13,033 nucleotides of DNA from Bacillota bacterium (GTDB taxonomy: Bacteria > Bacillota > Clostridia > Oscillospirales > Ruminococcaceae), in contig JAEWWW010000154.1 in NCBI GenBank assembly GCA_023396215.1, forward strand, positions 1-13,033. The letters are read 5' to 3'. This document shows positions 1 through 6,945 of the stretch, piece after piece (the stretch's first letter is position 1; every line of letters starts with the position of its first letter). Below the pieces are notes generated by a model that saw nothing but the letters and a program-made list of their open reading frames with translations, ran no database searches and was not told the DNA's origin. The position numbers and the translations under genes were made by a program.

Positions 1-69
1 GATAGGCCTAAAGTGTAAGCGTCGCGAGGCGTTTAGCTAGCGGGTACTAATCGGTCGAGGGCTTGACCT
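1..69 (+). rRNA. rrl: 23S rRNA, 3' end (partial)
   Basis: The window opens inside the last helices of a 23S rRNA gene. Seen: the conserved terminal stretch with GTGTAAGCG, GCGAGGCGTTTAGCTAGC, GGGTACTAATCGGTCGAGG and the closing GCTTGACC, the usual 3' terminus of bacterial 23S rRNA. The 5' part lies outside the window. The mature end is placed at about 68-69 from the conserved CTTGACC and could be off by a base or two. Confidence 0.95.
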
Positions 70-135
70 AATAGATTTTCCTTCGGTTCTTATAATCTAT
101 TCGTTGTTCAATTTTGAGGGTGCATAGCACCTTAA
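70..135 (+). other. 23S-5S intergenic spacer with processing-type hairpins
   Basis: Seen: AATAGATT (70-77) pairs perfectly with AATCTATT (94-101), and a smaller stem GGTGC-ATA-GCACC occupies 119-131 just before the 5S gene. Such spacer helices normally serve rRNA maturation in rrn operons; that role here is inference. There is no tRNA gene in this spacer. Confidence 0.6.
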
Positions 136-251
<116 letters not shown>

Positions 252-258
252 ACAAAAT

Positions 259-290
259 AAAAAACCATTCTTAACTGGGTGGTTTTTTTT
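259..290 (+). terminator. Rho-independent terminator after 5S copy 1
   Basis: Seen: AAACCATTC (262-270) pairs with GGGTGGTTT (277-285) through a 6-nt loop and runs into an eight-T tract ending at 290. It is placed to end the rrn transcript, yet a second 5S gene lies downstream. Confidence 0.85.
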
Positions 291-303
291 CTGCTCAAAT
301 CAG

Positions 304-324
304 GCTGTCTGGCGACAGCTTTTT
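304..324 (+). terminator. Second terminator-like hairpin between the 5S copies
   Basis: Seen: GCTGTC (304-309), 4-nt loop TGGC, GACAGC (314-319), then TTTTT. It is compact and of canonical form, only 14 nt past the previous terminator, so it would act as a back-up stop. The function is inferred from shape alone. Confidence 0.6.
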
Positions 325-367
325 ACAGATAGTGGCTGCGGCACAGCAGTCATCCCTTGCCTGACAG

Positions 368-381
368 GCGTCTTAAGACGC
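368..381. repeat. 14-bp perfect palindrome between the 5S copies
   Basis: Seen: GCGTCTTAAGACGC reads the same on both strands. A second small inverted repeat, GCCTG-A-CAGGC, lies just upstream at about 359-369. Either a processing hairpin or a protein-binding dyad could explain it; nothing decides between them. Confidence 0.45.
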
Positions 382-427
382 TTGCATGATATAGGAGGAG
401 CAGCCGCAGTGCTGCGTCCCTCTCAGA

Positions 428-543
<116 letters not shown>

Positions 544-550
544 ACACAGC

Positions 551-585
551 AAAAGAACCATTCTTTGCCGGAATGGTTCTTTTTG
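551..585 (+). terminator. Rho-independent terminator after 5S copy 2
   Basis: Seen: perfect 13-bp stem AAAAGAACCATTC (551-563) with GAATGGTTCTTTT (571-583), 7-nt loop, T-rich 3' side. The ACCATTC core is shared with the terminator of copy 1, in keeping with duplication of a 5S-plus-terminator unit. Confidence 0.9.
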
Positions 586-597
586 CGTCTATTCGCA

Positions 598-626
598 TTG
601 CGCACCAGCGCTGTTTGTGCTATATT
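598..626 (+). promoter_or_regulatory. Possible sigma-A promoter for the MFS-alr unit
   Basis: Seen: TTGCGC (598-603), 17-nt spacer, TATATT (621-626). The -10 matches 5 of 6 consensus bases and the spacing is ideal, but the -35 matches only its TTG. Transcription would start near 633 and give a leader of about 80 nt. Within it GGGCT and AGCCC can pair, flanked by GGATAT and ATATCC, so a folded leader is possible. Confidence 0.4.
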
Positions 627-711
627 GGGGATATCTGCCCTGAGGGCTGTTTGGGAGCCCAGAATATCCTGTCCTATTTCAACACGCCTTCAAAGAAAAC
701 GGTGGTGCATT

Positions 712-1959
712 ATGAACGGTCCCGGGCTGAAGTACAATCTGCTTTTTGGCTCATTGGAGGCGGCCTACTGGGCAGCCTACAGCGCGCTCTATGCTTTTAT
801 CATCCCCATTCTTTCCAGCTATGGATACTCCAGCGCCATGAGCGGCCTGGTGACCACCCTGACCGCCGTAAGCTCGGTGGTGGCCCAACCGCTGCTGGGA
901 TATGTCATCGATACATACATCCCCAGCAAGCGGCTGCTCATCGGGGCCATGAGCCTTGGGGTGGTGCTCACCGCCTTTCTGCCCGGGATGATGCTGCTTT
1001 CCCCCGCCATCGCCATCCCCTACATTGTGCTGCTCTCCTTTGTGGATTACTCGCTCTACTCAGCCATCGACGTCTGGGCCATCCGCTCGGTGCCGAAGTA
1101 CCGTGGGATGGATTTTGCCTTTGTGCGCGCGGGCGGCTCGATTGGATATGCCACGCTGGCGCTGATTATGGGTATGGTGGTAGCCAGAACCGGCACACAG
1201 GTTTTGTTCTGGGTACACGGCGGCATGCTGGTGGTGGCAATCCTCCTCTGTTTCTTTTTGGAAGAGGTGCCCTGCGACAACAGGCGGGTCAAGGCCGGGC
1301 GGGCAGAAACGCCGGGCCAGCAAAGCCTGAGCATCCTGCAGGTGTCGGTGGCGCTGATTAAAAACCGGAAATATGTCGTCTTTATCCTTTCGATGCTGCT
1401 TTTTCAGTATTCCTTCCGCCTGACCGGCACCTACCTGCCACTGCTGGTAGAAAACGCCGGGGGCCACAGCGGGCATCTGGGCCTCGCCATCTTTATTGGC
1501 TCGGGGCTGGAGGCGGTGGCCATGATGTTCATGAGCCGCCTGCTGATTGCCGGCATCTCGATTCCTTCGCTGGTGATATTCTCCTTTGCCTGCGGCGTGG
1601 CCAGGATGCTGACCCTTTATCTCGATTTCGGCGTTTCGTTTTTCATATTCCTGCAGATATTCCAGGCGCTGGCCATGGGCGCCTACCTGCGGGCCTTTGT
1701 GCAGTATATCAGCGAGATTACCCCCCGCAACATCACCGCCTCGGCCACCACCATCGGCATGGCCTTCTCCAGTGGTCTGGGCAGCATGATTGGCAACTTT
1801 AGCATGGGTCTGGTCATACAATATTGGGGGATTCATACCCAGATTGCCCTCAGTGCGCTGATGCTTACGGCAGGTTTTCTGGTGTTTATGCCCACCTTTC
1901 TGGAAGAGCTCAAAAAGCGGCGTCCGCCGGTCCTTCGCTGGCCGGGGTCGCGGCAATAG
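712..1959 (+). CDS. MFS transporter (MFS_1-like)
   Basis: Integral membrane protein of 415 aa with about 12 hydrophobic helices, the normal length and topology of a major facilitator permease. Seen: an N-terminal helix block from about residue 8, a cytoplasmic basic loop between the two halves at about 205-230 (DNRRVKAGRAE), and RAGGSIGYA around residues 139-147, which resembles the R-x-x-GSIGY motif of the MFS_1_like/nucleoside-proton symporter group. Substrate cannot be told. The ATG at 712 is chosen because the first membrane segment follows it directly. The frame is open upstream to 565, but that stretch overlaps the 5S terminator and promoter and codes for nothing membrane-like. The ribosome binding site is weak (GGTGGT). 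The gene sits 27 nt before alr and is probably co-transcribed with it. A transporter role is solid; the subfamily is inference. Confidence 0.85.
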   Translation: MNGPGLKYNLLFGSLEAAYWAAYSALYAFIIPILSSYGYSSAMSGLVTTLTAVSSVVAQPLLGYVIDTYIPSKRLLIGAMSLGVVLTAFLPGMMLLSPAIAIPYIVLLSFVDYSLYSAIDVWAIRSVPKYRGMDFAFVRAGGSIGYATLALIMGMVVARTGTQVLFWVHGGMLVVAILLCFFLEEVPCDNRRVKAGRAETPGQQSLSILQVSVALIKNRKYVVFILSMLLFQYSFRLTGTYLPLLVENAGGHSGHLGLAIFIGSGLEAVAMMFMSRLLIAGISIPSLVIFSFACGVARMLTLYLDFGVSFFIFLQIFQALAMGAYLRAFVQYISEITPRNITASATTIGMAFSSGLGSMIGNFSMGLVIQYWGIHTQIALSALMLTAGFLVFMPTFLEELKKRRPPVLRWPGSRQ

Positions 1960-1973
1960 CGCCCCATGGGGCG
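1960..1973. repeat. 14-bp perfect palindrome at the MFS-alr junction
   Basis: Seen: CGCCCCATGGGGCG starts at the base after the MFS stop codon and ends one base before the alr ribosome binding site. In RNA it could form at most a short 5-bp hairpin beside the Shine-Dalgarno sequence; in DNA it is a dyad. It also contains an in-frame ATG (1966) that is unlikely to be used. Confidence 0.5.
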
Positions 1974-1986
1974 AGGGGAGTATCAG

Positions 1987-3162
1987 ATGAAATATCTAAA
2001 ACGGTGCTGGGCCGAGATTGATTTGGATCAGTTGGAGCGCAACTACCACGCGGTGCGGGAAAAACTAAGCCCCGGCTGCAAATTTATGGCAGTGGTCAAG
2101 GCCGACGCCTATGGCCACGGGGAGCATATGATCTCCAACGCGCTGGAGGAGCTGGGGGCCGACTGGCTGGCGGTTTCCAACATCGAGGAAGCCCTCTCTA
2201 TCCGCAGCGGCGGGGTCAAGCTGCCCATTTTGGTGCTGGGGGCCACCCCTGCCGAATATGCCCGCGAGCTGGCCGAGCACAACATCACCCAGACGGTTTT
2301 TTCGCGGGAGTATGCCGAGGCCCTCTATGAGGCCGCCTCTGCCGCCCGGGTGCGTCTCGAGGTGCAGATTAAGCTGGATACCGGCATGAACCGCATCGGC
2401 TTCTGCCCCGACCTGCCCGAGGATATGGCGATGCTCATTGAGCTTTACCGCTGCAAATACATCCACTGGACCGGGGTGTTTACCCACTTTGCCAGCGCCG
2501 ACGAAACCGGCAAGGACGGGGTTGCCTACACCAGGATGCAGTTTGAACGGTTTATGCAGGCCTGTGACCTGCTGGAGGGCGAGGGCATCAGCCTTGGCCT
2601 GCGCCACTGCTGCAACTCGGCGGGGGCGATACACTACCCCGACATGCAGTTGGATATGGTGCGGGTGGGCATCTCGCTTTATGGGCTGCTGCCCTCCCCC
2701 GAATGCGCCGAGTACATCACCCCCTACCCGGTGATGAGCCTGCATGCGGCGGTCACCATGGTCAAGCCGCTGCGCAAGGGGCAGCAGGTGAGCTATGGGC
2801 GCATCTTCACCGCCCACAAGGATATGGTCATCGCCACCATCGCCATCGGCTATGCCGACGGTTACGACCGCAACTACTCCAACCGGGGCTGGATGCTGCT
2901 CCATGGCAAGGAGGCCCCCATTGTGGGCCGGGTCTGCATGGACCAGTGCATGGTGGACGTTACCGATATCCCAGAGATACAGGTGGGGGATATCGCCACG
3001 GTGGCCGGCGCCGACGGCGACGCCATGCTGACCATGGATGACCTCGCGGCCCTTTCGGATACCATCAACTATGAGAAGGTTTGTCTGGTGGGCAAGCGTG
3101 TGACCCGCCTCTACAAGCGCCACGGCGAGATTATCGAGGCCAGCCGTTACTTCAGTGAATAA
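1987..3162 (+). CDS. alr: Alanine racemase
   Basis: PLP enzyme interconverting L- and D-alanine in the cytoplasm, supplying D-Ala for peptidoglycan. At 391 aa it has the usual length. Seen: the PLP-binding lysine in VVKADAYGHG (Lys38) at the start of the TIM barrel; HWTGVFTHFASAD around 160-173; the catalytic tyrosine in SYGRIF (about Tyr270) with IGYADGYDR following; and the C-terminal beta-domain motif VGRVCMDQCMVDVT. All key residues are present. The ATG at 1987 is preferred over the in-frame ATG at 1966 because AGGGGAG (1974-1980) sits 6 nt upstream and MKYLKRCWAEIDLD is the family's typical beginning. It follows the MFS gene by 27 nt and is closed by a hairpin. Confidence 0.97.
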   Translation: MKYLKRCWAEIDLDQLERNYHAVREKLSPGCKFMAVVKADAYGHGEHMISNALEELGADWLAVSNIEEALSIRSGGVKLPILVLGATPAEYARELAEHNITQTVFSREYAEALYEAASAARVRLEVQIKLDTGMNRIGFCPDLPEDMAMLIELYRCKYIHWTGVFTHFASADETGKDGVAYTRMQFERFMQACDLLEGEGISLGLRHCCNSAGAIHYPDMQLDMVRVGISLYGLLPSPECAEYITPYPVMSLHAAVTMVKPLRKGQQVSYGRIFTAHKDMVIATIAIGYADGYDRNYSNRGWMLLHGKEAPIVGRVCMDQCMVDVTDIPEIQVGDIATVAGADGDAMLTMDDLAALSDTINYEKVCLVGKRVTRLYKRHGEIIEASRYFSE

Positions 3163-3182
3163 CCCCCGCACCGGGTTTCAGC

Positions 3183-3212
3183 GCCCTCTGCCATTTGGGC
3201 GGAGGGCCTTTG
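3183..3212 (+). terminator. Terminator-like hairpin after alr
   Basis: Seen: GCCCTCTGCC (3183-3192) pairs with GGCGGAGGGC (3198-3207), with one wobble and a 5-nt loop. The T tract is short (CTTTGC), so termination may be incomplete and the lipoprotein gene could receive some read-through. Confidence 0.6.
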
Positions 3213-3268
3213 CATAGCCGGACCGGGCTGCCGATTATGGGCGGCAGCGCCAAAAAGGAGGATTTTCT

Positions 3269-4399
3269 ATGAAGCGTGTTTCTTTAACCATCCTTGGCCT
3301 GCTGGCAGCGGTACTGCTGGCGGCAGGCTGCGCCGCGCCCGCGGCCCCGCCGCCCCAGAACTCCCAAAGCCCCCAGAGCGAAGCCCAGCCCCAAAGCGGC
3401 GGCGAGCAACTGCCCCCCACCACCGACCCGGAGGAGCTTTTCAGAAGGCTGGCGCAGGTGCCCGCGGACGGCAGCTACTCGGTCAGCTATCTGGGTCATT
3501 ATGACGGGGCCGGGGCTTATAGCTTCTACTACCCCATCGTTTCAGAGCTCTCCCAGATGGCCGAAGAAACCATCGGCGGCCTGACCTTTCGCAATCAGGC
3601 GGGTGAGCCCTCGCTGCTGGCCATCTACCTGACCAAGGATACCGGGATATACACCCTTGCCGACGGCTTTGCGCAGGGGGTCATCACTCCGGAATCGCTG
3701 GCGGTGCTGCACGAGCGGATGACCGAGTATCACCCCCAGTACTACACCGAGGGCAGGCAGGATACCGACGCACAGCGCATCAAGGAGGTTTTGTACGCCG
3801 TCGGCCCTGTGCTGGACAGCTACAGCGAAGGGGCGCAGGTGCCTGTCTCGATGGCGCTTCTGCTCTTCGGAGAAGGGTGGGAGACTGGATTTGAGGGTTA
3901 TGACGCCGCCGCGCTGGAGAAAAAGTACGGCCCCGGCTACGCCCAGCAGGTGCTGCCTGCCACCGCCTTTGAGGCTGGGGCAAGAGATATCTTTGGCCCC
4001 GGCGTCACGGTGCTGCATCAGGATATGCCCCCGGCTTACCGCTACGATGCGGCGCTGAGGGTCTATGAGGTTATCCCCACCGGCGGCATGCGCACGGCGA
4101 CGCCTTATATCACCCGGATATTGCGGGAGGAGGAAAATTTGGTCGCTACCGCCTTTTATATCGGCTACCTCGGCGAGTATGACAGCTACTCCACCTATAC
4201 CGACGAGGAGGGCACCCCGCTGGGTGAGCTGCCCAACCGCCTGCCGCTGACCCAGAGCCAGGCCATCGCCGCCGACGGCAAACACGGCCTTACCCGCCGC
4301 GAATATGTCTTTACCCGCCATGAAGGGCGGCTGATACTCAAGGCGGTGAACCGGGCCACCGGCTATCAGGGGCCGCTCTGCGTTGCGGACCAACAGTAG
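3269..4399 (+). CDS. Secreted lipoprotein of unknown function
   Basis: Predicted lipoprotein of 376 aa. Seen: a signal peptide with basic start (MKR), hydrophobic core (residues 5-18) and lipobox LAAGC, so Cys21 would be lipidated and the mature protein anchored outside the membrane. A low-complexity Ala/Pro/Gln/Ser linker covers about 22-50. The remaining 320 residues look globular, rich in Tyr and acidic residues, with no motif I recognise. Two stretches, YLGHYDGAGAYSFYYP (about 73-88) and YIGYLGEYDSYSTYTDEEG (about 297-315), resemble each other and may be related beta units. A strong ribosome binding site (AAGGAGG, 3256-3262) fits the ATG. A small stem (GCTGCC/GGCAGC, 3227-3248) precedes it. 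No operon partner is clear. Lipoprotein status is firm; function is unknown. Confidence 0.85.
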   Translation: MKRVSLTILGLLAAVLLAAGCAAPAAPPPQNSQSPQSEAQPQSGGEQLPPTTDPEELFRRLAQVPADGSYSVSYLGHYDGAGAYSFYYPIVSELSQMAEETIGGLTFRNQAGEPSLLAIYLTKDTGIYTLADGFAQGVITPESLAVLHERMTEYHPQYYTEGRQDTDAQRIKEVLYAVGPVLDSYSEGAQVPVSMALLLFGEGWETGFEGYDAAALEKKYGPGYAQQVLPATAFEAGARDIFGPGVTVLHQDMPPAYRYDAALRVYEVIPTGGMRTATPYITRILREEENLVATAFYIGYLGEYDSYSTYTDEEGTPLGELPNRLPLTQSQAIAADGKHGLTRREYVFTRHEGRLILKAVNRATGYQGPLCVADQQ

Positions 4400-4482
4400 C
4401 GCGGGCGATATTCCGGATTACAAGTTTACAAAACATATCGCGAGGCGGACATGCGCCGCTCGCCAGAGCAAGCTGCACGCCA

Positions 4483-4515
4483 GAGGCCCCCGGTCATTTT
4501 ATGACCGGGGGCCTC
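4483..4515. terminator. Strong 15-bp stem-loop downstream of the lipoprotein gene
   Basis: Seen: GAGGCCCCCGGTCAT (4483-4497) pairs perfectly with ATGACCGGGGGCCTC (4501-4515) around a TTT loop. No T tract follows on either strand, so it is not a textbook intrinsic terminator. It may stabilise the 3' end or mark the edge of a dispersed repeat. Confidence 0.6.
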
Positions 4516-4719
4516 ATATCGTTTCGCTGCTCCTCCTCTTTCCCAAAAAGCCTTTCGGATTTGCGGGAGCCCTGTACAAACCTCTCAAACTGCCCGCGGG
4601 GGAGGGGGCAGTTTTGCTTGGGGGTGCCCACGAGGGGGACGGCTGGACGCAAAATCCATAGGTTTTGCGCAGGATACGAAGTCCTCCTCGTGAAGGGTGT
4701 CAATTCTTTGAAACCCGCT
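4516..4719. other. Intergenic block without a convincing gene
   Basis: No coding frame here has a ribosome binding site or recognisable product. Seen: a hairpin from AAACTGCCC (4587-4595) and GGGCAGTTT (4606-4614), and a second from CGCAAAATCC (4648-4657) and GGTTTTGCG (4661-4669) with one bulge. With the strong stem-loops on both sides (4483-4515 and 4720-4747) the block looks like an intergenic repeat or structured non-coding segment. This is inference from structure only. Confidence 0.35.
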
Positions 4720-4747
4720 AAAAAGGGGGGCAAAGCCCCCCTTTTTT
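4720..4747. terminator. Bidirectional rho-independent terminator
   Basis: Seen: AAAAAGGGGGGC (4720-4731), AAA loop, GCCCCCCTTTTT (4735-4746), one more T. The stem is perfect and has a T tract on either strand. On the minus strand it lies 77 nt past the stop codon of the small gene at 4825-4998 and would end its transcript. On the plus strand it insulates the region from upstream transcription. Confidence 0.88.
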
Positions 4748-4824
4748 GGCTACAAGCAGCGTTTATCGATTGTTAGAGTGGGCACACTGCGCGCCCCTTT
4801 TGCATAATTTGAAGCAGTGCATTG

Positions 4825-4998
4825 CTAACGCCCCCATCCTATCGTACTCTCATAGGTTCCGCCTGGCTCATAAAAGATGAAATCGTCCAGGTCTCCCTCT
4901 ACGGCGAACCAGTCATCGGTGGCATAGGGCGGATTACCCAGGCAGTCGCCGTTGTCGCAAAAAGGCGTTTGAGGTGTTTTGTTGCTGTATGTTGGCAT
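4825..4998 (-). CDS. Small acidic protein, 57 aa, unrecognised
   Basis: Unknown. The frame reads from ATG at 4998 to TAG at 4825 and encodes 57 residues beginning MPTYSNKTPQTPFC. Seen: a CDNGDC motif (two Cys four residues apart, about 14-19), a strongly acidic middle (DDWFAVEGDLDDFIFYEPGG, about 28-47) and a Gly/Trp-containing tail ending GWGR. There is no membrane segment or signal peptide. The case for a real gene is the ribosome binding site: AAGGAGGG (5014 to 5007 on the minus strand) is a near-perfect anti-16S match 8 nt from the ATG, and a canonical terminator follows. It is the only minus-strand gene supported in the window and stands alone between the lipoprotein and murD. No clear promoter was found. 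It is short enough to be missed by gene callers with a 60-aa cut-off. The CxxxxC pair could bind metal or be redox-active, but nothing shows it. Confidence 0.6.
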   Translation of the reverse strand: MPTYSNKTPQTPFCDNGDCLGNPPYATDDWFAVEGDLDDFIFYEPGGTYESTIGWGR

Positions 4999-5325
4999 TT
5001 GGCCTGCCCTCCTTCAAATTAAGATACTCTGCCAGTATATGCGCCAAAGGCCAAAAAGATGCGTGATTTTTAAGCAGGAAAACTTTTAAACAAGGCGGGG
5101 GCAAGGTGTTGAAAAGCCAAGAAGCGGATTTTTACCTTAAAATATAAAGAAAAAGAAGTATATCCGCGTACATAAGGAGGCCTGTTTTACCCCTATAAAA
5201 GAACAAAATTTTTGCTTGCCCGCAGCTGCCGGATGTCCGCAGCGCAGGGCAGGCCGCCCCATGGCCGGGGAGGCTTACAAACCGCCCCCAAAGAGGCCGC
5301 CGGCAGGCAAAAAAGTGCAGATAAG
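4999..5325. other. Intergenic stretch with folded segment, no gene
   Basis: I see no supported gene. A good Shine-Dalgarno-like AAGGAGG at 5174-5180 is not followed by a start codon at a usable distance. From 5209 two competing pairings can be drawn: TGCCC-gca-GCTGC (5217-5229) with GCAGC-gca-GGGCA (5239-5251), or TTTTTGCTTGCC (5209-5220) with GGCAGGCAAAAA (5302-5313). They share bases 5217-5220 and cannot form together. Whether the segment is transcribed is unknown. Confidence 0.35.
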
Positions 5326-5354
5326 TTGCTATTTTCAGGCTATAAAAGTATAAT
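5326..5354 (+). promoter_or_regulatory. Sigma-A promoter for murD
   Basis: Seen: TTGCTA (5326-5331), exactly 17 nt, then a perfect TATAAT (5349-5354). Transcription would start near 5361, leaving a leader of about 170 nt before the murD start. The leader contains a GGGCGC-GGCA-GCGCCC hairpin (5386-5401) and a GGCCC/GGGCC pair around 5483-5501. Confidence 0.7.
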
Positions 5355-5530
5355 AATTGTGTTGCAAAGCAGCTTTTGCGGCGAGGGGCGCGGCAGCGCC
5401 CGCGCCGGTTTTCTTCGCCGCCGGGGCGGCATGTTTTTCCCCAGAGTGGGCAAGATGAAAAGAGATACCGCCTGTATGTAAAGGCCCCATGGCAAGGGCC
5501 GCAGGCTTTCAGCAAAATGGAGGGGTCAAC

Positions 5531-6943
5531 TTGGATAACAAAGTCAGGGCGTTTTTTGCCGGCCTTAAAAAGAAAAAGGTGATTGTGGTGGGCATCGGCG
5601 TCAGCAATACCGGGGTGATACGCCAGATGGCGGCCGCCGGGGCCGAGGTCACCGCTTGCGACCGCCGCAGCCGCGAGCAATTGGGGGATATCTGCAGTTC
5701 GCTGGAAGCGCTGGGGGTCACCCTGCGGCTGGGGGAGGACTACCTCGACCAGTTGGACGCAGATATCATCATCCGCACGCCGGGGCTCAGCTTTTATAAG
5801 CCCCAATTGCAGGCGGCCATGGCCCGCGGGGTTGCGGTCACCAGCGAGATGGAAATCTTCTTTGACCTCTGCCCCTGCCCCATCATCGGCATCACCGGCA
5901 GCGACGGCAAAACCACCACCACCACCCTGATTGCCGAGATGCTGACCCGTCAGGGCAAAAAGGTGCATCTGGGGGGCAACATTGGCCGGGCGCTGCTGCC
6001 CATTGTGGGCGAGATTGGCCGCGGCGACTACGCGGTGGTCGAGCTTTCCAGCTTTCAACTGATGTCGATGCGGCGCGGCCCCCAGACGGCGGTGATACTC
6101 AACGTCACCCCCAACCATCTGGATGTGCACAAAAATATGGAGGAGTATATCGCCGCCAAAGAAAACCTGATTATCCACCAAAACGCCTTTTCACGGGCGG
6201 TGCTGGGGGCGGATAATGAGATAACCGCCGCCATGGCCGATAAAGTGAGGGGAGAGGCGCTGTGTTTTTCGCGCCGCACGCCCCAGACGGCGGGGGCCTA
6301 CACCGACGCCGAAGGCAATATCTGGATGGCCTACCGGGGGCAGACCACAAAGGTGATGCACACCGGCGATATCAAAATACCCGGCTCTCACAACGTGGAA
6401 AACTATCTGGCCGCCATCACCGCCCTGTGGGGTGTGGTGGAGCCTGCCGTGATGCGGCAGGTGGCCCAGAGCTTTGAAGGGGTGGAGCACCGCATCGAGT
6501 TTATCCGCGAGCTGGACGGAGTGCGGTGGTACAACGACTCGATTGCCACCAGCCCCACCCGCACCATGGCCGGTTTGGGCTGCTTTTCTCAGAAGATTGT
6601 GCTCATCGCCGGGGGGTATGATAAAAAGATTCCCTTTGCGCCGATGGCCCCCCGCATACTGGATAAGGTGAAGGTGCTGGTGACGCTGGGGCAGACCGCC
6701 GCCAAGATAGAGGAGGCGGTGACCGGCGCTGCCGGGTACGACCCCGCGGTGCTCAAAATCATCCGGGCGGAGAGCATGGAGGACGCGGTGCTTAAAGCCC
6801 GCGCCGCCGCCGAAGCGGGCGATGTGGTTTCGCTCTCACCCGCCTGCGCCAGCTTTGACATGTACCCCAACTTTGAGGCACGGGGCCGCCATTTCAAAGA
6901 GCTGGTCAATCTGCTCAGCCCGGTGCAGCAGAACCATAATTAA
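5531..6943 (+). CDS. murD: UDP-N-acetylmuramoyl-L-alanine--D-glutamate ligase
   Basis: Cytoplasmic ATP-dependent ligase adding D-glutamate to UDP-MurNAc-L-alanine in peptidoglycan synthesis; 470 aa from the TTG start, a little longer than the usual 440-455. Seen: an N-terminal Rossmann-like domain (VIVVGIGVSNTG, about 17-28), the ATP loop GSDGKTTT (about 123-130), SSFQL (173-177), NVTPNHLD (191-198), HNVENYLAA (287-295), YNDSIATSP (334-342) and the C-terminal SPACASFDMYPNFEARGRHF. All Mur ligase signatures are present, and SSFQL plus SFDMYxNFExRG are MurD-type. TTG at 5531 is chosen because GGAGGGG (5519-5525) lies 5 nt upstream. The in-frame ATG at 5489 lacks such a site and falls within a potential hairpin. 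It appears to be transcribed from its own promoter rather than inside a dcw cluster. Confidence 0.95.
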   Translation: MDNKVRAFFAGLKKKKVIVVGIGVSNTGVIRQMAAAGAEVTACDRRSREQLGDICSSLEALGVTLRLGEDYLDQLDADIIIRTPGLSFYKPQLQAAMARGVAVTSEMEIFFDLCPCPIIGITGSDGKTTTTTLIAEMLTRQGKKVHLGGNIGRALLPIVGEIGRGDYAVVELSSFQLMSMRRGPQTAVILNVTPNHLDVHKNMEEYIAAKENLIIHQNAFSRAVLGADNEITAAMADKVRGEALCFSRRTPQTAGAYTDAEGNIWMAYRGQTTKVMHTGDIKIPGSHNVENYLAAITALWGVVEPAVMRQVAQSFEGVEHRIEFIRELDGVRWYNDSIATSPTRTMAGLGCFSQKIVLIAGGYDKKIPFAPMAPRILDKVKVLVTLGQTAAKIEEAVTGAAGYDPAVLKIIRAESMEDAVLKARAAAEAGDVVSLSPACASFDMYPNFEARGRHFKELVNLLSPVQQNHN

Positions 6944-6945
6944 TG

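Noticed and set aside
598..711. Riboswitch upstream of the MFS gene
   Set aside because: Only a small hairpin can be drawn, with no conserved aptamer motif that I recognise.
4494..4733. 79-codon minus-strand frame in the intergenic block
   Set aside because: It uses a non-ATG start next to the terminator stem without a ribosome binding site, and no family is recognisable.
5212..5481. 89-codon plus-strand frame upstream of murD
   Set aside because: It starts at TTG without a ribosome binding site, spans the murD promoter and consists of Arg/Gly-rich sequence. Its last 16 codons (MFFPRVGKMKRDTACM) as a leader peptide were also considered, but lack a ribosome binding site.
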